From positions 21,883,342 to 21,947,341 of the forward strand of contig OY821745.1 in assembly GCA_963682055.1 (NCBI GenBank): 64,000 bases of DNA, read 5' to 3'. Below, piece by piece: positions 10,801 through 19,469 of the stretch. The notes beneath the pieces were generated by a model. That model saw only the letters and a list, made by a program, of their open reading frames with translations. It made no database searches and was not told the origin of the DNA. Source of the stretch: Primula veris. Its lineage: Eukaryota; Streptophyta; Magnoliopsida; Ericales; Primulaceae. Position numbers and translations under genes: made by a program. The number at the start of each line of letters is the position of its first letter. Within the stretch, counting starts at the first letter, position 1.

Positions 10801-12457
10801 AGTGCCAAGATCATGTATAGACAAGAGAAAATACTCAAAAATGTTAAAAACTTGAGGAACCCATAAACAACCAGGTCTATAAACTACCAATAAAAATAAA
10901 TATACGGACAACTGTAGCCTCTATCCTCTCTCTGCGGAAGAGATTGTTCGCCATCCAAAGCTTTAGGACACAAAGAATCAGCAAATAAAAACTTGCTATT
11001 TGCCTACTTTCTAGTCCAAAAGTCACACAAACTATTCCAATGAAGTAAATTTCTCATAATCACATAACACATTGTAACATAAACATCATAATACCAAAAG
11101 AGAAAACATGGTTTTGTAAATGAATCAGAAAATAAGTATCGCTCTTTTTTTCCACCTCAGTCAAGGTTTCAAAACGCGCTAGGCGGGGATGAGGCGGAGA
11201 GGTTCCACCTAGCCGCCTGGGCGGGAAAACGATTTTTGAACGTTTTTACATGTTTTTCTTGGATTTTCATGCAACATACATGTTGTAAATAGTATTATCA
11301 CGTTAAATCAAGCATTTAAAGTCTATTAGCTTAACGATATACCATAGAAAAGCAATAAATATTATGATAATAATGTTCGAGCAGTTTAACATAAGCAAAA
11401 GAAGTCATGAAAATGTCTCAAACACCAACTTAAAAAGAAAATGCAACTATAATCCAAAATCAACAAGATATCAAAAGATAAGATCGTTATTAGTTTTGAA
11501 GCCTGACAGAGGCCGCCGATCAAAAAGAAAATATGTTTAAGATATGCTTTCCTTTATTTTATTGTTGTATATATATTTATTCTTACCTATTTCAACTTAT
11601 TTTAACCTATTTTAACCTTTTGACCCTTCAGAATTTGGGTTGGCCCAATTTAAAAACTATTTTAAAACGCCTAGCAAAATTCAGGGCGGTGAGGCACCGA
11701 CTAGGCGGCCGCCTCAACCGCCTTTTAAAACAGTGACCTCAGTTATATTCCTCCACTCTAAAAAGTAATTACAATAATAAAAATCATTGAATCCATGCAA
11801 CTGGGATACAACAAACCTTAGAAGTTAAGATATGAATCCAGATCGTTTAACGAAATATTGTAGATTTTTCATTTCAGCACTTTGCATAATAATACAAATA
11901 TTTAATATAAATATATCAACATCCGGTTTCGCCACTGTGATCATGGCAATAAAAGGGCAATAGCTTCTACTACAGACTTAAAAAGAGTATTTATAGATTG
12001 GTCGTAACTAAGTTTGGTAGATACAATTTTCTATAATATTGATTTTAAAAGACTATAAAGTGTGTGGGACTTTTAGTTCAAACAAGCAAAAACAAACAAT
12101 TGTACATAACTTTTTATCAATTTGACCTTCCAACAAAAAAAAAAAGTCATAATAATAGTACATAACAATTAATGAGGTGGATAAGCAAGGAAATGAGAAT
12201 ATAACCATAGTCATTGAGAAACTTTTTGTGCCGATCGAACGCGTTAAGTCCTCGAACATGAGCTTGATATTGCCTGCAAAAGTAAAAAAAATAAATCATA
12301 TTTACATAAGTATATAGAGAGAAAGAAAAATGGTTGCAAAAATTATGTATATGTTTGAGAAAGAAAAGTGAGATTATAGAGAGAGAGAGAGAAAGAAATA
12401 CTGTTTACGCTCTTCTTTGTCAAAGATTGCAGACCTCATAGACCCAAAAGACGCCAT
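7804..12457 (-). CDS. FRA10AC1: FRA10AC1 homologue (nuclear, spliceosome-associated family)
   Basis: Eleven exons join in frame: 12457-12402, 12273-12206, 10327-10246, 9923-9840, 9739-9700, 9402-9357, 9235-9177, 8743-8676, 8574-8491, 8400-8321 and 7889-7804. They total 753 nt and encode 250 residues with no stop. Diagnostic segments in order are YQAHVRGLNAFDRHKKFLND, LNPSWEQKLVKRYYAKLFKE, YCIADMSHYKSGKIGLRWR, EKEVISGKGQFICGNKHC, NFSYFEAGENKQALVKL and an acidic end EEEDFNELFEGMFP. A CX4C pair (residues 130 and 135) and a CX2C pair (166 and 169) could bind zinc. A Lys/Arg/Glu-rich helix and a D/S-rich tail follow. The human relative is a nuclear protein reported with spliceosomes; the plant role is inferred. 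The introns after 9700 and 9177 begin GCAAGT, so both are GC-AG. The start ATG at 12457 lies in AAAATGGCG, and the next Met is only six codons on. Confidence 0.93.
11162..11735. mobile_element. 574-bp hAT-like MITE in an intron of FRA10AC1
   Basis: The element starts CAAGGTTTCAAAACGCG and ends CGCCTTTTAAAACAGTG, which are imperfect inverted repeats. The 8 bp ACCTCAGT flanks both sides exactly (11154-11161 and 11736-11743). The subterminal parts carry GCCTAGGCGG-type motifs in both orientations. It lies in the second intron (12205-10328), between intact splice sites, so it should be removed from the mRNA. Confidence 0.9.
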
Positions 12458-12624
12458 TTTTTTTGGTTCCAATTTCTTAGTCAGAAACAATTAAACCCTA
12501 TTACCAGAATTGAATTTTATGTTTTTGATTTGATGTTTTTTTCCTAATGGGTCGGGTCAGAAAGACAAAGTACAATCAACCATGACATCCTTAGCTAGTT
12601 TTTAGCTAGTAAACTACTTCGGTT

Positions 12625-13262
12625 TAAAAAAATTTATACCATTACTATTATTGAACCAAAAAATTCGTTATACCGAACTTTCGGTATACTAAACTATTCT
12701 GTTGATTCGGTTAGTTTTCGTTTTCATACCAAACTTTAGAGTTTACAAGTAATGATAGTATACCAAACTATTCTGTTGGTTCGGTTAGTTTTCGTTTTCA
12801 TACCAAACTTTAGAGTTTACAAGTAATGATAGAAAAATTGTATGTATTGGTAAAAAAACATAATATAAAGTTTTAAAAGTAATGATTAAAAATATATATT
12901 TATTTATATTATTTTTACATTTCTTATTTCTTTGCATAAAAGAGTAAATAGTGCTAGATTTCTAGTAAATGTTATTAAAAAACAAATGGTTATAAGTATT
13001 GACTAGAAAATTTAATATAAGTATATTATAATAATGTTAAATCTTTTAGTTTATTTGTCTATATATTATATTTTAATATTTTGGTTTGAATCGGTACCAT
13101 ACCGAACTCACCAAACGAATACCGAAACCGAACCGACTTTCAAAGATCGGTTCGGTTGTACCGTACCGTAATGTCGGTATGCCAAACTTTTGATACCAAC
13201 TTGATTGGTTCGGCTTGAAAAACAGTCGGTTGGTACAAATCGGTACAAAAATACCACCCCTA
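12625..13262. mobile_element. GGTTCGG-rich hAT-like MITE, copy A
   Basis: The sequence is dense in CGGTATACCGAA, GGTTCGG and ACCGAACCGA motifs on both strands. It ends ATACCACCCCTA at 13262, like many plant hAT right ends. Copy B at 22711-23425 aligns over most of its length. A ~72-bp internal unit (TACCAAACTATTCTGTTG onward) is tandemly doubled here but not in copy B. The left terminus appears truncated, and I found no target duplication. Confidence 0.7.
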
Positions 13263-13263
13263 T

Positions 13264-13484
13264 TAACCCATAGTCTAAACAAATTTTTCTTACGGAAATA
13301 CGTGCTACTTTGAACATCAAAATTTTCATATCAAAATTTTTGAAATGAAAAAATTAAATTTTTTATCATATAGTTCTAACAATGAACTACGTGATTAACT
13401 TTTGAAAGCAATATAGATATGAAAAAATTATCAGTCAAACTTGCACGTATTTTCGTAGGGTACATTTGTTTAGGGAGGGAAAAA
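13264..13484. mobile_element. Fold-back MITE
   Basis: The left arm (TAAACAAATTTTTCTTACGG, AAATACGTGC) and the right arm (GCACGTATTTTCGTAGGG, ATTTGTTTAGGGAGGG) are inverted. The centre is AT-rich. It resembles the neighbouring Stowaway-like MITE at 13557 but is more diverged. Boundaries are approximate. Confidence 0.6.
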
Positions 13485-13556
13485 GTATAAATTAATAATG
13501 TCAGCATCTTAGAAATTTATTAATTTATAGAGAGATATTAATTAATGAATAAATTA

Positions 13557-13795
13557 ACACATCACCCGTTCCTGTTTAATTATCCATTACGAAACTACGT
13601 GCAATTTTGACCGGCCAATAACTTATATCAAAATTGTCGGAATGAAAATTTTCAAAAGTTTGACCATATAGTTCAAATGTTAAATTTTATGATTATATTT
13701 TTAAAAAATTCATTTCGACAATTTTAATACAAGTTATAAGCCGATCAAAATTGCACGTAATTTTGTAATGAACAATTAAATGGGAACGGATGGAG
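13557..13795. mobile_element. Stowaway-like MITE inside the pogo element
   Basis: Inverted arms: left CACCCGTTCCTGTTTAATTA with CCATTACGAAACTACGTGC, right GCACGTAATTTTGTAATG with TAAATGGGAACGGATGGAGT. The CTCCATCCGTTCCC end resembles Stowaway/Tc1-mariner MITE termini. Boundaries are uncertain by a few bases. Confidence 0.7.
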
Positions 13796-13918
13796 TAATT
13801 ATTATTTTACGTAGGTTTTTATTGATTAAATAAATTTCATCTACGTTGAACATGTTTTAGTAAGTTGTATGTTATATGGGTTTACATGCAAATTGAACAT
13901 ATTTTAGTAAGCTGTAAA

Positions 13919-13921
<3 letters not shown>

Positions 13922-13992
<71 letters not shown>
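13922..13992. repeat. (TA)n microsatellite
   Basis: About 71 bp of TA dinucleotide in the pogo-like element, running into TGTATGTA at its right side. Confidence 0.95.
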
Positions 13993-14001
<9 letters not shown>

Positions 14002-14129
14002 AGTTTTAACTACAAATAAAACTTAATGTATAAACTACAATTCATTTACAACTATCAGTTCATTACAAGCGATAATAGCAAATTGTTTTCAACACTGTAA
14101 AATTCATTCGGACGATTAAGTTTTAATTA

Positions 14130-14420
14130 ATTTATATGAAACCACTGAAGAAGGTATTCATTAACTTGAAAAAATAATTGATGGTTTCGGTTATCGCAAT
14201 AAAAATGATGTTAATGGCTGGTTGGATTTCTGATATAAAAATGATATATCATTAGAATTAATTGTGGATACCGTTTTTGAAAACAATAAAAATGATGAAA
14301 TTGAAGATGACTACATTTGAAACTAGTCATGTGAAATGAATCATTTACCGCTTCTAAAATTAGTGGTGAGATTCAAGTAGAGTTAAATTTTAAGAAAAAA
14401 CAACCTAACATATTTATCAC
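14130..14420 (+). pseudogene. Relic of a pogo-type transposase C-terminus
   Basis: In one plus frame with a few stops, the sequence reads as a decayed C-terminal tail of a plant pogo-like (DDE_1) transposase: DGFGYRNKNDVNGWLDF, then NDISLELIVDTVFENNK, and later GEIQVELNFKKKQPNIF. The catalytic core and the DNA-binding domain are absent. A shorter matching tail (VLEAIRKVRDKIELNLNF) can be read in the other copy near 49380-49460. The assignment rests on this pattern and on the element's ends, not on a search. Confidence 0.5.
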
Positions 14421-14550
14421 TAAGTCATCCTAATAATGTTTGTCATTTTGAATAATTATTAATTTATAATTTTGTTGGGAGCAATATTTATATAAGGAAT
14501 TTTCAAAAACTTATTATCTTATTAATTTATCGAAATTGTTATTTTTTACA

Positions 14551-15130
14551 TGTTAGAAATTTAGGGTATGATAATCCTGGATAACTTCGAAGAATCGTGT
14601 TCGTACACTTTCCGAACAAAGTATTTCGACCCTATTATTGCCTGGGTTCACGAAATCTTTGTGGGGATAATTCTTGAAGAACAATTTGTTTCTGGCAAGT
14701 AGAATAGATTAGGAAATGTAGAGAGAATTTTCTTATATGTTTCTGTATCCAAAACCGAGGCCAAATGACTTCTTATATAGGAGATCAATAACCGAAACTG
14801 AAAGCAAGCAACTGTTCGGAAAAACCGGTTATGTCGGTTGGGAAAGGGTCCAACTATTCAAAATTTTCCGGAAAGGAAGCAATTGTTCGGAAAAATTTTC
14901 GCTCGGGGCGCTGCCCCGCACCCCGCCCGCTGTCCTGGCAGCGGGACCCCAGCCAGGGGCTCTACCCCTTGGAACCCCGTTTCAATTATTCATATTCAAT
15001 TATACGTTGGCTCGACGAGCGTGCACTCCGCACTTCCCTAACTCGTTTCCGAGTTTAACGCATTATTGCATCGGCCTATAATAAATCACATTACTACTAA
15101 AATACATTGATGATACTAAAATCACCAACA
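14551..15130. mobile_element. Solo LTR (580 bp) with perfect 5-bp target duplication
   Basis: The sequence begins TGTTAGAAATTTAGGG and ends AAAATCACCAACA, with TG...CA termini. TTACA flanks both ends exactly (14546-14550 and 15131-15135). No internal domain is present, so this is a solo LTR left by recombination. A GC-rich core at about 14905-14985 (CGGGGCGCTGCCCCGCACCC and onward) contrasts with the AT-rich surroundings. The retrotransposon family is not identified. Confidence 0.85.
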
Positions 15131-15217
15131 TTACATTGGCCGAGTTGGAACCGAAGAAAAATATCATTTTAGAGAATTTATTAATTTAGCAAGTATTAAT
15201 TTATAGATGTTCTACTT

Positions 15218-16129
15218 TAATATTTGGAAAAAAAATGTATCCTCATTAATGGGAGAGTAAATAACCAATTAAATAAATCTTATATAGGCGGGATGTAATT
15301 TTGTACTATAATGTACCGACCAATCACGATACCACTTGTATCGTTTCACTTTTTTCGTAACAACGGTGCTACTATATGATATGCTCGACTTCAGTTAGTC
15401 TACTAGAGTAAAATATGAATGCATTGATCGGGTATGGAGGCACATCTGTTATCTCGTCTCGAATTGAGAGATAGTTAGTCAATGGTGGCAGCTCATGTGA
15501 TAAATGCATGAAGAAAATAAAATAAAAAATCAAAGTCGAAGTGACATTTTCCTAATTCATTTTTCTGACTATAAAAGGAGACCATGGGCAAAGAAAATCA
15601 TAATATGCATTTTGATTGCTCTATTTCCGTTTTTTGTTAATCTCGTTAAAAGGAAAAAAACATCGCTTTCCTATCAACCGATATCAGTGCTGGGTCAGTA
15701 CTATGGTCTAGAGCACATAAGCCATCAATTTATCGTCACAATAAAAGCACTATTTTTAGAAATAAAACATACAAATTAAAAATCAAAAGTTATAAGATTA
15801 CAAAATATTTAAAACTTGATGTAGGCTAATGGAGTGTTTTGATTTAACTGAGAAGTCTGAAGTTCGAGTATTAGACACATCATAACTTTTTTTTACAATT
15901 CAAATTAAAATGAAGTTCGAGTATTAGACACATCATAATTTTTTTTTACAATTCAAATTAAAACTCAAAATGACGATGTTGAAAGGAATCGATCCAACGA
16001 ACTTTTCAATGCGATAGACACTATATAACCACTAAGCTAAATACACTTTATAATCTGAATAGACGTGCTAAAAAATTATATTATGTATGATAAAAACTGT
16101 ACACATGCAATTGTAAAAGAACTTGTACC
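15218..16129 (+). other. Fragment of a copia 3' end plus LTR, then anonymous sequence
   Basis: From about 15425 to 15665 the sequence matches the 3' region and LTR start of the copia relic that follows. The shared blocks are ATCTCGTCTC...GAGA, then TTAGTCAATGGTGGCAGCTC and GTGATAAATGCATGAA, which recur at 17080-17142. This is therefore a second, shorter copy. The rest (15218-15424 and 15666-15851) holds nothing recognisable. Confidence 0.55.
15852..15963. repeat. Short tandem duplication (~58 bp)
   Basis: GAAGTTCGAGTATTAGACAC, followed by ATCATAA, a T run and CAATTCAAATTAAAA, occurs twice in a row at about 15852 and 15911. Confidence 0.85.
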
Positions 16130-17500
16130 AACCTCTTCCGGGAAAACATCCTGAGAACGTGAATGATGAAGAGTTGACTCTTTTAGACAGACTGATTTAT
16201 ACAACTGACCTTGTCTAGAAACGTTTCTTTCAACATTGCTAAGGAGAAGACCGCAGCCGATCTTATGACATCTCTTCCCGATATGTATGATAAGCCTTCA
16301 ACCTTGAAGAAGATGTATCTGATGAGGCGATTATTTAACTTAAAGATGAAGGAAGATTCGTCGGCAGCCCACCATATAAATAAACTCAACTATGTGATTA
16401 CCCAATTGAGTTCAGTAGAACTCAAATTTGTTGAGGAGGTGCGAGCATTGCTTTTCTTGTTTTTCTTACCGGAAAGTTGGAATGTTAGTGTTTAGGAGAA
16501 AGTAGCTCATCATGAAGTAATAAGTTGAAACTCAAATATGTGCGTGATCCCGTACTCAGTGAAAAAATCAGGCGGAGAGAGTTAGGAGACTCTTCCTCTT
16601 AGGCATTATACATGGAGTCAAACGGAAGAAATCGAGAAAGCAGACAAGGGAAAACAAATTTTCGTAGCAAGTTAAGGAAAGGTAGATCAAAATTAAGGAA
16701 GTCAGGCAGCTCTCAAAATTCAAAGAAGGCCGAGTGTTGTAATTGTGGTAAGACATGACACTACAAAAATCAGTGCAGGAGTCCATGGAAGGCTCAACAG
16801 GCGAAAACTAAAGAAAACACGGTATTCACTATTGGAGCAGGTGATTTGCACTTATATGCTCGTTGGAGAGCAAAGAAGAGTCATGGATATTAGACTCTGG
16901 ATCACTGTTTTATGGTATTTCATGGAAACGACTCTTTGAAAGTTATGTCTGTGGAAATCATGAAAAGTCTATATTGGTGATGACCAGCCTTGTGATATCA
17001 CCGGGTGTGTGGAGTGTGGTCTACAAGAGTAAGATATGAAAAAGCCGATGCATTTGTTGGGTGTGGATACGTGCATGTCATCTCGTCTCCAAGTGGGAGA
17101 TTGTTAGTCAATGATGATAGCCCATGTGATAAATGCATGAAATTGAAGGCAAAGTGAAGAAGGAAGTGACACTTTCCTAATTCACCAACCATGCATGCTC
17201 ATATTACGGCTCACCAACTCTGTGTTACATTTTCTATATAAGGAAGTCACGAACAAAGGAAATCATCATCCTAAATATTTAGTAAAAGAGTGAGATTGAT
17301 AAAAGAAAAAGAGGTAGAAAAGCATTTATGTCTTAAAATGTTTTTTATTTTTGTAAGAAATTATCCTCGTGATATTTTTTTCTCGGGTTTGGGTGCTGAT
17401 GTCATGGAGAGCTGAATAGCGAAGTAAGCAATCCAAGAGCTGCGAATTCACCCTACAAGTCGCGTTGGTGTTTATAGTGGCTAGTGTTGTCATAATCAAA
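16130..17500 (+). mobile_element. Internally deleted Ty1/copia element, gag plus 3' LTR only
   Basis: Gag-like coding sequence (16211-16830) is followed directly by a 3' region and an LTR starting TGTTAGTCAATG at 17102. Protease is cut short, and integrase, reverse transcriptase and RNase H are missing. Gag and LTR resemble the relic at 45427-47788, so both belong to one family. The 5' LTR is gone and the right boundary is approximate. Confidence 0.7.
16211..16830 (+). pseudogene. copia gag relic (UBN2-type) with zinc knuckle
   Basis: The frame from 16211 gives NVSFNIAKEKTAADLMTSLP, then YDKPSTLKKMYLMRRLFNLK and HHINKLNYVITQLSSVELKF, the usual copia gag (UBN2) pattern. It stops at 16495. Further on, C-N-C-G-K-T-stop-H-Y-K-N-Q-C near 16740-16775 is a CCHC zinc knuckle (CX2CX4HX4C) carrying a stop. 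ESWILDSGS, a protease start, follows near 16890. Stops and frame changes make it non-functional. Confidence 0.75.
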
Positions 17501-17548
17501 ATGGCACATTTTTCATGTTAGACATGTAAATACATGTAACATTTTTTT

Positions 17549-18029
17549 CAGGGAAAAAATACGTTTAGTACACCAAATTATGTTGCTATAAACAATTACC
17601 TTTCAACTTTCTCAATTTGGATATCACTGTCTAAATTAATCACGGAATCATGTCACATGACATCACGTGCTTAATAAACTTGAACGTGAGATGGTAATTT
17701 TGTCATTCTGCACCAAAATATATCATTCTAGAACAACGTTTTCCCCCGAATTTGGATTATGTGTTGATTTTTGTTATGTGTGAAATTGGGGGGAAAACGT
17801 TTTTCTATGATGATATATTTTAGTGCAGAATGACAAAATTAGTCTCTCACGTTAACGTTTGTAAAACACATGCTGTCACGTGACATGACTCCGTGATTAA
17901 TTTAGACGGTTGTACCTAAATTGGAAAGTTCTTATAGCGTGGTGCCCAAATTGTGAAAATTAAAAGTTGAGTATCTAAATCGTTAAAAAGACATAGTTTG
18001 ATGTAACAAACGTAGAAAACCCCTTGTGA
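17549..18029. mobile_element. Long-arm fold-back MITE (481 bp)
   Basis: Two arms of about 220 bp face each other around a centre near 17785. Matching blocks include AATTAATCACGGAATCATGT against its inverted partner near 17890, and GGTAATTTTGTCATTCTGCA against TGCAGAATGACAAAATTAG. Ends are CAGGGAAAAAATACGTTTAG and CGTAGAAAACCCCTTGTG. The RNA would fold into one long imperfect hairpin, a possible small-RNA source. The superfamily is not assigned. Confidence 0.85.
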
Positions 18030-18472
18030 CTAATAGTAGGATAACAAATCTTGTTTCGACAATAGTTTAAATCATATAAAGTGGTGCACACTAGCCCAAA
18101 TTGTTCATTCGTATGGCTTCTTGTATTCATCGGATGTTCTCGTTTGAGAAGCTACACCCCATAACATTTTTCATACATTACAAAATCTTTTCCGGTTCTA
18201 ATACTCGAAAAGTAATACGAAATCATTTAACTTATTTAGTAGAGTGTCCTTATGATTCTTAACATAATCGCTGGTGAGATCCTCTTTGTAAAAAAGCCAT
18301 TCATGTCCTGTTCATCATATTCATTTAAGAAGGAAGAAGTCCTACTCGGTGTAACTCAAACAAAACTGTCTTATACATAAAAATTCGGCTCAGCTTATTC
18401 TTTTTGTTAACAATGAAGTCCAATTTAAGTTATTTAAATACTGTAAACTCTTTACTAAGGGCCTGTTTTAAG

Positions 18473-19245
18473 CCTAACTTACTTGTTTATTGCTTATATG
18501 CTACAAAAGTATTTACTATTAGTCTATTTATTAGATTGACTTATTGACTTAAAAAATAGAATGTTCTTAATTGTTCAATAACAATATTCAAGGTTTAAAA
18601 TAGTTGTAAGCCGGATGAATTCTGTTCTTCCTTCGCTAAAATGAACAACTTATTTTCTATGAGCTGCGGGCCTGCGGCTAAATAAGACATAATCTGGAAC
18701 TTAGAATAACTCATTCACATTAAGACGTTATATGATTAAATATAGTAAGTTCATTTTTTCACATTTATGCTAATGTGCTTTTGGCTGTCAACCTTAAAAA
18801 CTCATTTCTTTTGCTTTTCTTACCTAAAAAGTTTCAAGTACAATTGATCTCATTTCTCTCAATCAAAATCTAACTTGTTCGTTATACCAGTAAACCAAAC
18901 AAATGCTAAATCAAAGACAGGTCTCATTTTTTGAATGGAATAAGTACAAAATCATCCAAAGAACGTTGACACAAGTAAGCTCGAAGTTTGAAGCATAACT
19001 GATCCAGTTCCTTTTTCAATCTAAAAAAGGCTACTTGGTGCTTCAACCCATTTTTGAATAAGTGCGTGTGAACATGCGGATCTCACTTTCTAATTAAGGA
19101 TATATGTACATGTTTATTGGAAGCAGACCTAATAAGCTAGAAATGTATAAATATAACCAACATAAATCAGGTTTTTTTTTTTTCCTTTTTCATCAAACTC
19201 TCCGACTTATAGCTTGGTTGCCTAAACCATAAGCAAACAAGCCCT
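18473..19245. mobile_element. Candidate MITE with GGGCCTGTTT-type ends
   Basis: The left end AAGGGCCTGTTTTAAGCC and the right end ATAAGCAAACAAGCCCTTT are loosely inverted, as in many plant hAT or Harbinger MITEs. I found no clear target duplication, so this is tentative. The sequence from 18030 to 18472 shows nothing recognisable. Confidence 0.4.
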
Positions 19246-19469
19246 TTCAGCTCACCTTTTGAAATGAAATACGTATTGGAGGCTGGATTTTGTGTAGTAA
19301 TAGATAGCAGACAAAAGACTCATTCCAATGGCATGAATGTGAATTCTTCATTAGCTAGGGGTTCCTTGAAAAACTTACCCTCATATAAGCCATTGCGCAT
19401 TTTATTGTCAACAACAAGACCCCTCATATCTCTGTCTTCTCATACTTAGATACGTACGTACATATACAA

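Larger units (their letters stand above)
13486..15217 (+). mobile_element. Decayed pogo-like (Tc1/mariner) element with nested insertions
   Basis: The left part (TATAAATTAATAATGTCAGC) and the right part (GCAAGTATTAATTTATAG...TTCTAC) match the ends of the cleaner pogo-like copy at 48945-49685. Between them lie a Stowaway-like MITE, a TA microsatellite, a relic of the transposase C-terminus and a solo LTR. Removing the LTR rejoins a sequence (TTTTTTACA then TTGGCCGAGTTGG) that is continuous in the other copy. The left tip is degraded. Confidence 0.7.

Noticed and set aside
14737..15081. Overlapping frames of 67-114 codons rich in Pro/Gly
   Set aside because: They lie in the GC-rich core of a solo LTR, with no homology and no start context.
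15975..16045. ATCGATCCAACGAACTTTTC...CCACTAAGCTAAAT, looking tRNA- or SINE-like
   Set aside because: No cloverleaf or A/B box pair could be built; similar worn motifs occur near 20580 and 23770 but are too diverged to define a family.
16183..16389. Minus-strand frame over the copia gag relic
   Set aside because: Shadow of the gag frame on the plus strand.
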